Source: Eptesicus fuscus (lineage: Eukaryota; Chordata; Mammalia; Chiroptera; Vespertilionidae). Taken from it: a DNA stretch of 64,000 bases. Made by a program: the position numbers and the translations under genes. How positions within the stretch are numbered: position 1 is the stretch's first letter; every line of letters starts with the position of its first letter. Location of the stretch: the NCBI RefSeq assembly GCF_027574615.1, contig NC_072482.1, positions 71,554,325 to 71,618,324 of the forward strand, written 5' to 3'. Shown here one piece after another: positions 1-10,725 of this stretch. Under the pieces are notes generated by a model, which had not been told where the DNA came from, did not search any database, and was given only the letters and a program-made list of their open reading frames with translations.

Positions 1-13
1 GGCTACCCTGCTG

Positions 14-58
14 TTGAGAGGCGCAGGGGGCGGGAGTCCCGCCCCCTGCGCCTCTCAA
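14..58. repeat. Perfect inverted repeat, 21-bp arms
   Basis: Arms 14-34 and 38-58 are exact reverse complements (TTGAGAGGCGCAGGGGGCGGG and partner) with a 3-nt loop. The same motif recurs in degenerate form at 160-206, and the stretch just left of the arm is mirrored at about 206-218, so the hairpins form an alternating array inside the Helitron. Confidence 0.9.
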
Positions 59-74
59 TGGCCGCTGAGGGGGG

Positions 75-132
75 CTGCCGTGGACACCTGGCTTCCCTGC
101 CGTTTAGAGGCACAGCTGGGTGTCCACGGCAG
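75..132. repeat. Inverted repeat, 14-bp arms, nested in a longer palindrome
   Basis: Arms 75-88 (CTGCCGTGGACACC) and 119-132 pair perfectly around a 30-nt loop. Complementarity continues outward, with one bulge, through a GCTGAGGGGG / CCCCCTCAGC pair to roughly 64-142. Confidence 0.85.
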
Positions 133-159
133 GCCCCCTCAGCAGCCGCGGATCTGGCC

Positions 160-206
160 GTTGAGAGGCACAGGGGGTGGGAGTTCTGCCCCCTGTGCCT
201 CTCAAC
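160..206. repeat. Inverted repeat, 18-bp arms
   Basis: Arms 160-177 (GTTGAGAGGCACAGGGGG) and 189-206 pair perfectly around an 11-nt loop. It is a diverged copy of the hairpin at 14-58. Confidence 0.85.
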
Positions 207-359
207 AGCAGGGTAGCCCCCCTCAGTGGCAGCGTATCCGTGCCTCTCAATGGCCGGATAGGCCACCCCGAGTCCCGCCCCTCAGCCTCCCGCCGCCCAA
301 TCGTGGGCGTAGCGGTGTGATGGTAATTTACATGTTACTCTATTATTAGATAGGATATA

Positions 360-509
360 CTAGAGGCCCGGTGCACGAAATTCATGCACAGGGGTTGTGC
401 AGGCCTGGTCCCCCCCAACTGCCCTCGAGGGGTCCCAGATTGGAGAGGGTGCAGGCTGGGCTGAGGGACACAACCCCCCGTGCATGAATTTCGTGCACCT
501 GGCCTCTAG
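360..509. mobile_element. 150-bp Helitron derivative with a 3' terminus at both ends
   Basis: The right end has the usual Helitron 3' structure: a hairpin GTGCATGAATTTCGTGCAC at 480-498, GGCCT, then CTAG at 506-509 followed by T. The left end, starting CTAGAGGCCC at 360 and preceded by A, is the same terminus in reverse complement, with about 30 bp of near-perfect inverted identity. The sequence between them (about 427-480) is the usual subterminal body of the plus-oriented 3' end, with AGATTGGAGAGGGTGCAGG. No 5' end is present. It may be a deletion product, a terminus swap, or the 3' module of a larger minus-strand copy. Compare the Helitron at 56352-56825, which has the same arrangement at its 3' side. 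Confidence 0.7.
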
Positions 510-520
510 TATGTGTGTGT

Positions 521-569
521 GAACTTTCATATCTATATAGATTATATATATATATAGATATGAAAGTTC
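521..569. repeat. AT-rich perfect inverted repeat next to the Helitron derivative
   Basis: Arms of 19 bp (521-539 and 551-569, GAACTTTCATATCTATATA and complement) surround an 11-nt AT loop. It lies 11 bp right of the Helitron derivative's CTAG. It could be a tiny palindromic element or a simple-repeat hairpin; no target duplication is evident. Confidence 0.85.
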
Positions 570-2119
570 CCTTTTCACTTACCTCCATAATAAATAGCCT
601 AATGAAAAAAATGTAGGAGGAAAAGGTAATACAGCATAAAGAGAAAAGTTGCAGGGTTAACTCATGGCTGGAAGTAGAAAAGTTGTCACATCATGGATGT
701 TACTGGTTACATGTATAATGAATGGGAATATCTGGGAGAATCACACTAAGTCAGGGACTAACATTCTATAGCATCGTTTAATTAAACTGTGATATACACA
801 GAAAAGAAAAAAATCAGTCCAGAGTTTAGAGAAAGATCAATGTGAGATTCTATCATAAGTCGAAATTAAACTGGATTTTACAGGAATGGGGTACATTAAG
901 AAAAGAAGAGAAAGTGAAGGTGGGAATTCGAAGCAGGAAGAATTCTAACCATAAACAAAGGCATGGAGGCCTGAATTAGCATGATATGTTCATAAGACTC
1001 TGAGGAGAAACCATATATTAAAATATCCTGTGGTTTTATATTGGAATTGGAACATAAAGCTAGGAATGGAAGATAAATTATGAAAAAAACTGGTTGTAGC
1101 TGAATTATTTATTCTCAAATATTCCAATGTAAGTATTTACACTTGATTTTGTAAGCATATCTAGGCAAGGAATGATATTTTATGCAAGTTGAATTAGTGT
1201 AGAAAGAAAAATCAATTACAAAATACCTGTTCACTGAAGCATGAAATAAGAAAGATCTTGAATACAGTGGTGTCACTGGGTATAGGGAGAGTGAGACAAA
1301 AGTGAAAATTTTATACAATGCAGGATGTAGTAACAGATGATATATGGGAAGTGAGGAAGTGTAAGAATTCAAAAATAACTTCAAAACTGAGAGCATGAGT
1401 AGCTGGTAAAAATATAGTAGTGCCTTTGGTGGACCCTAGGAAAAAGGAAAGAGGTTCTCAATTTTGACAAGAAAGGAGGAGATTTATGTGGAATAGACCT
1501 ATGTACACTTGGAAAGCTAACACTATACCTGAGTGAGAGGTCACAGATTGAGGTTCATCTTTGGGAGATAGCCTCATAAAGATAATATTGTATTTGCATA
1601 AGTGATGGGTCCCTTACAACAGTCGAGAATTTTACTTCTGACCATAATGGGTTAATAGGGATCACATTTACACTCCTATTTTAAACAACTAAAAAATATG
1701 CAACAAGAATTTTGAAATATTTGATAGCACATATTTCAAAATTATGACCCCTGAATGAAAGAAAACAAGTGATGTGAGCCCCACAATTGTCCTCACATTT
1801 CTACCTGCAGTTCAGGTAGGTCACCGTGGCTAGACTCTATGGGGCAGAATTTAAGAAAGGCTACAGCAAGAGGCCCTCAAGTTTTTATCTAAGTACTGAT
1901 CAGCACAAATGGGAGCAGAAACTACTAAAGGCTAAAAAAATCTACTGGAAATCAGTAGACTAAACAACTCCCAGAGCTCACACAAAATTGGGAATGAATG
2001 GTTCATATTCCCACTAGCTAACATAAAAAGGCACAGAAGACTGGGTAGAGTTCTTAGAACTTAGTAATAGCCTTAGACTTTTAGAATATTGGTCTTAGAC
2101 TAAAGGCTGCTCTAGATTT
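570..2119. other. Unrecognised AT-rich DNA, no gene seen
   Basis: I see no open frame with protein-like features, no terminal repeats and no recognisable repeat family. The right part, from about 1880, may already be degenerate old L1 5' region. Confidence 0.5.
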
Positions 2120-2480
2120 TACCCCACCCACCTCTCAGAAAGCTCCAAATGAAGTCTAAAACTATCTAATTGATTCCAAGTTAAGGTGCACCAGAAAAAA
2201 TCCAAAACAGCAAACAATATCCAGCATTCATCAACATAATGTTCACAATATTTAATATTCAATCAAAAATTGTGAGATCTGAAAAAAAAAGCAGAAAAAT
2301 AATGACCCATAACCAGTAGGGGAAAAAATGAATAGAAACAAACACAGATGTAACAGGGGTAATAAGATTAACAGTCCACGAATTTAAAGTAACTCATATG
2401 TATACATATACTCTCTATATTAATGAAGATAGATGAAAGTGATAAGGTGAAAGTGGAAGAGACTTTTCTTTAAAAAATCC
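2120..2480 (+). mobile_element. Degenerate old L1 5' region (L1M-like)
   Basis: The succession around 2190-2400 (AATCCAAAACAGCAAACAA, then ATAATGACCCATAACCAG, AATGAATAGAAAC, then AATTTAAAGTAACTC) follows the order of motifs I associate with the 5' untranslated region of ancient mammalian L1M families. It is heavily diverged and its borders are not visible. The assignment is from memory and moderate at best. Confidence 0.4.
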
Positions 2481-3237
2481 TATGTGTGTGTAGGGGTGGG
2501 GTGGGGGTGATGGGTAGGAGGTATATGGACAGGATAGTAAGGAGAGGGGAGTTAGAAATTATTGAGGTAAAAACAATTTTTGTCTGATGATCTCAATGTT
2601 CTCATTAAGGTATAAGATGGAATCATTTGCCAATTGTATTGACGACTTGAAAAGATAAAATGCCTGGAATGGCTCATGGGAGTCTCAAGAAAAGATGACT
2701 AGCACTGTCAGAGAGCAGATGTGACTGCTCAGTTGGAATTGGAGTCCCTGGCGTTGCAGATGGCTGGAGCTGCATGGGTTTCCATCTTCATTGAGGTTTC
2801 CTCTATACAGCACAGAGAAAAGCAAATAGCAGGGGTGTGGGGAGCACAGAAGAATGTGGTGGGTCTTCAGCATCAATGTTGAAGGGCAGCATGGAGTCGG
2901 GAAGGGCAGTGGGGGCTGTCAGAAAGAACACACTGGGCTGGGTTTCAAAAGACAAATATAGTCTCTTGTCTGCAGATTATAACCTATCTGACCTTAGACA
3001 AGCCACCACTAAGGTCTCTTTAAAAAAAAAAAATTATAACTGGTTTGACCATGAAGTCTTTTCAGAGAAGGAAATCTAAATACAGAGAACAGGGCTATTT
3101 ATTCAGTTGAAACAGATAAGGGCCTGGAAGTTTCAGTGAGGACAAATGGAGAATTCACTGGGCAAAGGGGAAGGGGAGAGCGGCCAGGCTGATTGCTCCT
3201 TCAGTTCCTCGCTTTCATTCTTTTGCCAAGCAGGTCG
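2481..3237. other. Unrecognised DNA with a G-rich tract, no gene seen
   Basis: A GT/G-rich tract lies at about 2487-2550. A possible MIR scrap (gene-like phrase ACCTATCTGACCTTAGACAAG) lies near 2980-3005 but is too short to call. No supported gene. Confidence 0.4.
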
Positions 3238-3440
3238 GGGATGTGGTTAAGAGTGAGTAGTTTGGGAGTTTAAATTCCTGCCCTGCCTCTTATAAACTAA
3301 GTGACTCTGGACAAGTATCTCTCTGGACTTCTGTTTCCTTGTCTATTAAGTGGGGATGATAATAGTACAAGCCTATACACACTCTGTGTTACATGATATA
3401 TCACAGGTAAAATATCTAAAAGGGCTTAGTACTCCCAACA
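3238..3440 (+). mobile_element. MIR SINE
   Basis: The order of landmarks follows the MIR consensus: ATGTGGTTAAGAG near the start, a tRNA-like section, GTGACTCTGGACAAG, TTCTGTTTCCTTGTCTATTA, GGGGATGATAATAGTAC, and the 3' AAAAGGGCTTAG. Divergence is high, as expected for a mammal-wide SINE. Confidence 0.75.
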
Positions 3441-6368
3441 TACTGCTATCTTTCTCTATTCTGTTTTCAAAAATTTTAGCTTAAAACTTACCTTTTTTTC
3501 TGAATTCCTAGAGCACTTCTTGCTTATGCTCCCGCATTTAGTCATTAAACAAAATGACTTTCAACTTCTAGAATATACTGTAACATTCAGCAAATACTTG
3601 TTAAATAAATTCAGTTGCAAGTCCTGGGCAGAAAACGCTATGTATCAATTACACAGCTTAGGAAGAAGCAGGTGTAGAATAATTCAGCTAGCCTTTGGGT
3701 GTTTTTGTTTGTTTCCATTTGGTCTGTGACTATACATAGATTCCATCATAATGAAGCTGACAAAGGAGAGATGACATTTTGGAAACAGAAAAGGAATTCT
3801 GGATATTACAGCCCAACATTTGTCACCTCCCTGGCTGATAGCAGCACACGGTTGTTCCTTCCCTTTGGCTAAATTTGGATCAAATGCTGGCTGAGTGCAC
3901 TAAGCAAGCCAGAACTGCATTGTACCTCTATTTTGTGACATATGAGCTCCCTGCTTTAATCTCCCTTCTACTGTATAAAAGAGGATCTGAGGCTGTTAGA
4001 CTTCAATCCCGTGATTCATGCAGCTGGCACACAATAGATTCCACCGCTCTCCTCACTGCTGCACAATATCAGGCTAAACAAAATGTCTTAGAAAGCTTCA
4101 GTACGTGTAGTTAGCCTGTCACAGATCCTCCTCCCCACACACGCTCTCTCCTTTTTATCTTTTACTGAGCAAGAGAGTCCGAATGCCTAGCACCTGCCTT
4201 TTTACTGACATTTCCACAAAGGTAAAGGAATGAACCTTTTGTCAATTCCAACCCAACGATCTGTTTTGAAACAATGAGATGAGATGCCTGGGCCCCTCTC
4301 CTTGCTACAGGATTGCAGTGCAGAGGCTTAAAATAAAGGACACTTGATTTTATTGATTTAATGAGGGATGGGGGCTTTTGCCGGAGCATCCCTGGTGGCA
4401 GAGGAGCAAGTCTTGTTGGCAGGTACCTCCACCGAGGCACTTCTCTTCCATTTGTTTGGGTTTGCAATGGCGCTTGTTTATGGGTTTGGCTGTTAGGATG
4501 ACCCACAGTGTTCCTTCCTGTGCTGCATGAAGCAGTCAAGTGCCTGCAGTGGTTTCAGTGTGTGTCTCTAGACCGGGAGTGTGGAGGACAAGCAGCATGG
4601 CTCTGCAGAATAAAGAGCTTCAGGGAGAGGTGACAGGAAAGCACATCTTTTGAAAAAAGAAGAGTTGAATAAAACAGAATGGGAAAGAAATAGCACTTCT
4701 TGCTGCAAAAGAGATTGTGGGCCAAAACTATTATTTCTTAGCAGAGTCTATTTCAGCTGGGTTTCTAAACCCCTCTCCCCATCCACACCATCCGCCTCCC
4801 CACCCTCGTCTCTTCCCCCTCCTCCCCCTCCTCCTCCATTACCCAAGTTTGAATAGTCAGGGGGCTAAGGGGGTCCAGGCGGGATGTTTTGTTGTGGAAG
4901 GGTCCAGGCACAGCTAGATAATCTTTTTGCTTTTGTTCTCTTCTTCTTTGGGGTTTTTTTGTGATATTATTATTGACATTTTCATATGGAAATTTTTGCA
5001 TTATATGTTTCTTCTTTTATATTTTCCCTATTTTTCCCAAACAGTCCGATTTCATTATCCACTGGGCCGTGTGAAAGGGACACTGCCAGTCACCTGCTGA
5101 CCAAATATAAGCAGCGATCTACTTTTTTATCCCGAAATGGACTGAGTGTATGTTACTAGACATGTGCATGGCCAGGATTCCTGTTAATATGAGCATATGT
5201 CTCCATACACTGTGTACATTTATTTCAATGTATTTATACAGTCCACCCATAGATTAAACACCCTCAATTCCCTCTGGTGTGACTGTCTCTCTGATTGCTA
5301 GCTTAAAGAGAAACAGTTCCTAAGAGCATATGGTTTCCAAAACACGGCCCTTCCCCCTCCCTTTCAGTTTACACAAATGGGCTGCTAGCCCTCCCCCCAC
5401 AGTTTCTCTGCTCTCTGCCTCAAGCAAGTCTGAAACCAGGGGGCAAAATCATTAGTTCTCAATTACCTTAAGCCATACAAGATAACCTCTCTCAAGGGTT
5501 GTTGGTAAAATATGCACACGGTGCCAATGTCTAGACAGTTATGAAATATCGGTGTAGAGCTCAGCCACTGCAGAACACCCATGCATCTCCAATGAAGTGC
5601 TTTTATTAAAGTATAATCACCAGGATAACTAATCACGTCAATACCACATAGTTAATTAAATCCATTATAGTTACTATTCCCATGGAGAGGAGGTCACATA
5701 AAGCAACCATCCTCTCGGTGCTACTGTGCTAACAAAAGGGGAGATTAAATAAAACACAACATAGACCTCTTCATTTTACATCTTTTTTTCTTAAATGTTT
5801 AATAACTACCTTATAAAGACCTACAGGAAGGTCTTCAAGTATAAGCCATACCCAAAGATTGCTGGGATGTTCCAAGACCACCTTGTGATATTCCTGTTCT
5901 TCAATTAAGTGATTACCAACTGTGTGCTTGATTGGTGCAAGAAGTAATGACAAGTCAAAGTGAGAAACAGAATGCACAGCACAGCTACTGTGTTTTTATT
6001 AATATCTTGCAGAGGAATATTATGGAGGGCAGTGCTTATGTTTCAGTTCATTCTGGCTTCATGGCTAACTATGACGAGGAGATAGCCCCCATACCTGTGT
6101 TGACCCTAGCCAAGGACTTGGAGAAGGACACACTAAGGTTAGGTATTAAAGCGCATTAACCGGTCAAAGGCACACAGATTACATATCCTGCAGTTTCAAC
6201 AACAAAACTTTCTTGCATGACAACCAAATATAAAGGTGATTCTTGTATGAACATGGAAAAGAAGCAAATTTGAGAACTCTATTACACAGTGACATTGTTT
6301 TCCAGAGGAAGAATGTGAACAAAAAGATGCACTTCTCCACACCCATACATACACAGGCATGCACACGT

Positions 6369-6370
<2 letters not shown>
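3441..6370. other. Unrecognised single-copy-looking DNA, no gene seen
   Basis: About 2.9 kb with no recognisable repeat apart from a CT-rich tract (4770-4850). Open frames here (for example minus-strand 4162-4539, 125 codons) show no recognisable domain. Compositionally complex stretches such as 5040-5110 could be conserved non-coding sequence, but that cannot be judged from one genome. Confidence 0.4.

Positions 6371-6371
<1 letters not shown>

Positions 6372-6462
<91 letters not shown>
6372..6462. repeat. Compound microsatellite (CT)n then (AC)n
   Basis: About 47 bp of CT dinucleotides (6372-6418) followed by about 40 bp of AC dinucleotides (6423-6462), joined by a short ACATA link. Open frames across it are purely low complexity. 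Confidence 0.97.
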
Positions 6463-6464
<2 letters not shown>

Positions 6465-7390
6465 CTCTCAAATACTAACTAATCTCTGGAAAATAAAAAC
6501 AAGATATTTTGATCCTCCTTGCTTGAAAATTCACCAGGTCATTATATCACTGTCACACCTTCTTCTCAAAGCAATGCATTGTCCATAGAGAGGATTTGCA
6601 TTTACTTCTCCTGATTAACAAAGAAAACTTTGTATAAAAGGGCTACGCACTGAGACGTGCAAATGTGGCCAGCCTGACCCCCTGCAGGAGAAGGCAGACA
6701 GGCAGTAGGGAGAAGAGGTAGATGAGGAGGGAGAAAGAATGCTTTGATCCCAGTGCAGCACACACAATGGAACAGGCAGCACCCCCAGCAAGCCCTGACC
6801 CTGAGCAGGCTGGAGTTTGGCATGGAGTCACCACGCGGGAAGCAATATAATGAGTAGTGTTTCATGAGATGGTGAGCAACACAAGACTGCGAAATCCCTG
6901 CTCTTGTTACCATTGATTGCTGCTGCTGTTATTGCTACTGTTGTGGATGCTGTTTTAGAGTTTGGGAATTTTTAATATTGTTACAACTGCCAGATAGGCC
7001 TAGTTATTTTTCAGTGAGCACATGCTCATAAAATACAGTCTATAAGCAGAAGGCAGCACAAAAAAATCACATAGGTCCAGTGAAAAACAGATTCCAGATG
7101 TAAAATCTTTTATGTGCCCAATGGTTTAAGCTGACATGGGGCATTTAGTTCAGATGTAAAGTAACCTTTCATTCACCATCCACCACCCTCACCCTGTACC
7201 CCCAAACTCCTCCCCAGACTTATTTGTTCTTGTCGAGCCACCATGCTACCTACCAGTCAACCAGACAGAAACACTGGGAGCAGGGATCTTGGCTTTCTTT
7301 ATTTGAACTCTTTTACCCCCTTTATCAATTAAATTGCACAGTCCAGGAGCTCTATTGCCATCAACTGGTTCCTTCCAAACCCCCATCTAT
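6463..7390. other. Unrecognised DNA, no gene seen
   Basis: No open frame with a recognisable domain and no terminal repeats. The right end grades into the L2-like segment. Confidence 0.4.
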
Positions 7391-8010
7391 CACTACCCTC
7401 ATCACATCTCCTTGCTTTGCCCTCCTTGTCTCCAGTCACACCCTCCTTTCAATCTCTGATACACACTCTCCTGATTCACCTTTCTAAAGCATGGTTCTCA
7501 TCTGATTCCTCTGGTTCCAAAGCACACATCGATCACCCAGAACTGTCCTATGGACTCACTGATAAATTCTCACTTTGCCATTATGGTTGTCTCCATTCTG
7601 GCTCTGCTCCCTGTGAAGATTTACCTCTTAGGACTTTCTTACCTATGACCTGTGTCCCCTTGTGGAATAAAAGGTTGCTTTACATCTGAACTAAATGCCC
7701 CAAGTCACATACTCCAGAGACTCCAGACCTTTGCTCATGTCTTTCACCCCAAATCCCTTCCACCTCACATCCTTCATGAACTCTTACACATCCCTCAGTT
7801 GCATCTTAATGCCTCTACCAGGGAGCCCTTCCTGATTTGCCTAAGCCGCAGATGCCCTTATCACTCTGATTTCTCAGAACCTGTTTTTTTCATACATACT
7901 TTATGACCATTATCATAATCTTCCTGTAATAATCAGATGTTTATCATTTCTTCTGATTTTAAAGTCCCTATAAAAATTCAGAGACCATATCTTACTAACC
8001 TTTATAAGAG
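7391..8010 (+). mobile_element. L2 LINE 3' portion, degenerate
   Basis: The text runs in the order expected for an L2 3' end: CTAAAGCATGGTTCTCATCTG, CCTTTGCTCATGTCTTTCACC, a TCTACCAGGGAGCCCTTCC phrase matching the usual 'ccaggaagccttccctgat' landmark, then an AT-rich tail with TAAAGTCCCTATAAAAATTC. Three plus-strand frames tile it but with stops and shifts, as expected for a dead element. No intact reverse transcriptase is visible. Confidence 0.6.
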
Positions 8011-8609
8011 TTTATGTATCTACTGGAATTTAATTAAAAGTTTATTTTATAGGAATATGGAGTCTTCTCAAAAACAGAGTACATCTCCATCTATTTAGAA
8101 AAGTTTTGTGCTATTTTATGTTCAGGGAATGAAATAAATGAATGCCCTCAGACACTTCCATCTCCATCATTTTCTAACCTAAAGAAAATGAGTTTCAATA
8201 TTATAGTTAATTCATGAGAGAAGTGGGATGGGCAAACCAGCCCCATAAATTATCTGAAAATTATTTTGACCAGATAAAATGTTTTATAATTTTGCTTGAA
8301 AATTTGTGTTAATAAGTTATATCATTATAAATTTTACCTTGATGCCCAAGCCGATGCACAAGAGCCACCTTGTGACTACAAAAATTTTAATGCTCTCCAC
8401 TGGCCCTGATCCATGCTTTTTCAACTTTCATGTTGGACTAGATTCACACCTTGACATTATTTTACTTAATCTTCAGGGACAATGGCAATTTATGATGTTA
8501 ATTATATGAAGGGCAGAACTGTAGAGCGGAAAGATCAATATATTGGGACTCATGAGATCTGAGTTCTATGACGCTGACTGGCATAGAAACCGGCCAATCA
8601 GAACCAAAT
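8011..8609. other. Unrecognised DNA up to a truncated Helitron
   Basis: No gene seen. The junction with the Helitron body lies somewhere in 8560-8615 and cannot be placed exactly, because no canonical Helitron 5' end is present. Confidence 0.4.
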
Positions 8610-9002
8610 TGGCCAGCAGAGGAGGGCAGTTGGGGGTGAGATCAGGCTGGCAGGGGAGGGCAGTTGGGAGCAACCAGGCCAGCAAGGGGAGGGCAGTTGG
8701 GGGCAACCAGGCTGGCAGGGAGGACAGTTGGGGGTGAGATCAGGCCGGCAAGGGAGGGCAGTTAGGGGTGATCAGGCAGGCAGAAGCAGTTAGGGGCAAT
8801 CAGGCAGGCAGGCAGGTGAGCTGTTAGGAGCCAGCAGTCCCAGATTGCAAGAGGGGTGTCCGACTGCTGGTTTAGGCCCAATCCCGATCGGACCTAAACT
8901 GGCAGTTGGACATCCCCCACGGGGTCCCCGATTGGAAAGGGTGCAGGCTGGGCTGAGGGAACAACCCCCTCTGTGCACGAATTTCGTGAACCAGGCCACT
9001 AG
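8610..9002 (+). mobile_element. HeliBat-type Helitron, 5' end not recognisable
   Basis: The 3' end is clear: GTGCACGAATTTCGTGAAC hairpin followed by CAGGCCACTAGT, with CTAG at 8999-9002. Upstream lie about six copies of the 32-bp minisatellite seen in other Helitrons here (8610-8820). Next comes a subterminal hairpin (about 8854-8879 with 8889-8914) and the AGATTGCAAGAGGG and GATTGGAAAGGGTGCAGG boxes. The TC-initiated 5' end and the TAATATGCAAAT block are absent, so the copy is 5'-truncated or has an unusual start. Confidence 0.75.
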
Positions 9003-10399
9003 TGGAGTAATAATAAAACAAATAAGAGCTGTTATTCTGGGTGGATATACAGTAATGTAAATCCAAGCAATTTCGAACCAATATGAAAAATCATTGGCTT
9101 TTCAACATTTTATTGCTTATGAAATATCTTTGGCTTAGTAAGTGAGAGAAGCAATTATTTGAGTCAAAATGATTTCATTGTTTAAAAAATGACCTCTATT
9201 CCCATTAAATAAATTAGGTATATACTACTGAAATACAAAAAATTCTGATTCAAGTCACTTACAGTTTAGACTCTGTCCCAGCCTGGAAGGAGCCCCAGAT
9301 ATTTCAGGGTTTACCAGTAAAAAGGGGATATAGAGTGTGAGCTGCTGTAAGCCCATCTTCATCCAAAAAGAAATACTAGAAGGGAACAAGAATGAAGAAT
9401 CATGCTCTGTGTTAAAGGAAGTAAAGAAAAAAAAGAAGGAAGGAGGAAAGGAGGGAAGGAGGGTGAAAGGGAGGGAGGGAGGATGAAAGAAAGGAAGGAG
9501 AGAGAGATACAGAAGGGAAGATGAAAGAAGAAAAATAACATATAAAATAAAATTTCTAGAAGAAAATCGCGAGTTTGACAAGTCTAGAAAACTTAAGTGA
9601 CTCCCCTCAATTTCTCTCAGGCTATTCACAAACTTCCTCACTTTTCTTCCCTTCCTGGATTCTTGGCATCTTACTCTAAATACAGTTTCACTAGGAATAT
9701 GATATCATAAGGAGGTAGAATAACCATGAATAAAAATAAATGGCTACCCTAAGCCAAACAATAGTAAAATGTTTTCCTAAAAATGTTCAACAAACAAATG
9801 TACCCAGTCTATGCAGGAATACACCAATGATGTTTCAATACACTAAGGCATCACTGTTACTACACATAAATATTTCCTTCCAATGGCTCTCTGTTTTCTG
9901 AAAAATATATGATTTATAAGCTGCCCAAAAACCAAATGCAGCGTAATTCTGAAACCTCCTTTTTTGTTATACCACCACTCCCACAATATTCTGTAGAAAT
10001 ACCATAGGACTAACAATTTCATGCATGCTCACCAGAAAACCAAGGAGAGATGGTCATTTCAAGCAAGGGATACAATGTTAACTCAGGTCGGGGAATATGA
10101 TCTGTCCTCTGCGGAGCCTCCCTTGACCTCCTGGGAGAGGTGAACACTACTTCACTAGAAAACCTCTGGCCTTTAGCTTTCTTCTCGTAAAATACTCTAT
10201 TGGGTTTCTCTTCTATATCTGTGACTTCCCTACTAAACAGGAAGTACTGAGAGAGCTAGGACATTTAATCATCTCTGAATCAGGAAGCCCTCACAATGAG
10301 TCTGACACATATAAATAGAAATATTGGTTAATACATGCATTAGGAATTCAGAATTTCAACATTTTATTGGCATTCTGCTATCATGAAACATGTCCTAAA
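9003..10399. other. Unrecognised DNA with a purine-rich GGAA tract
   Basis: A GA/GGAA-rich tract at about 9416-9535 explains the long minus-strand open frames there. The rest is AT-rich with no recognised repeat and no gene. Confidence 0.5.
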
Positions 10400-10665
10400 C
10401 TATAATAATGGTTTTTATTTACCTTTGTAAAACACTTCATTGCTTAAAATGCACTTTCACAAATATTATCATATTTTATCATTAGGTCTGTGAAGACGTG
10501 TCTATCCTCAATTTCAAGTTGAGAAAAGTGTTAATAGATCACATTAACTAACCAGATGTGATCTAGATACAGAATTTTAGAAAAGTCACTTAACTCCTCT
10601 AGGCCTCGGTTTTTCTACTTGTAAAAATATTTGATGTGAGTTTCTATAAAATACCCTTTACCTCT
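10400..10665. mobile_element. Possible MIR fragments
   Basis: The stretch 10430-10520 (TGCACTTTCACAAATATTATC, ATTAGGTCTGTGAAGACG) resembles minus-strand MIR. The stretch 10571-10660 (AAAGTCACTTAACTCCTC, CCTCGGTTTTTCTACTTG) resembles plus-strand MIR. Both are short and diverged. Confidence 0.5.
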
Positions 10666-10725
10666 CTGTGATTACTTGATTTCATAACGTAAGATTCATT
10701 TGGATAGGACTATCTTATAATCCAA

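Larger units (their letters stand above)
1..355 (-). mobile_element. HeliBat-type Helitron, 5' end and body, cut by window edge
   Basis: Read on the minus strand, the element starts at 355 with TCCTATCTAATAATAGAG preceded by A, the expected Helitron 5' TC inserted in an AT dinucleotide. The block that normally reads TAATATGCAAAT is here TAACATGTAAAT. The body is GC-rich and unlike the other Helitrons in the window: it is built of nested inverted repeats (14-58, 75-132, 160-206). The 3' end lies beyond base 1, so full length is unknown. No protein is encoded; two opposing open frames here are by-products of GC-rich palindromic sequence. It is non-autonomous as far as visible. Family assignment is confident at the Helitron level and uncertain at subfamily level. 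Confidence 0.75.

Noticed and set aside
4162..4539. Minus-strand 125-codon frame
   Set aside because: No recognisable motif, no conserved-looking context and no splice or promoter evidence. Chance frame.
5771..5977. Minus-strand 68-codon frame with a somewhat protein-like composition
   Set aside because: No domain could be recognised, and there is no poly(A) tail or target duplication to support a processed pseudogene.
6179..6588. Open frames of LS, TH and CV repeats
   Set aside because: Pure translation of the CT and AC microsatellites.
9255..9641. Minus-strand 128-codon frame rich in S, F and P
   Set aside because: It follows the GGAA-rich tract. No domain is seen.
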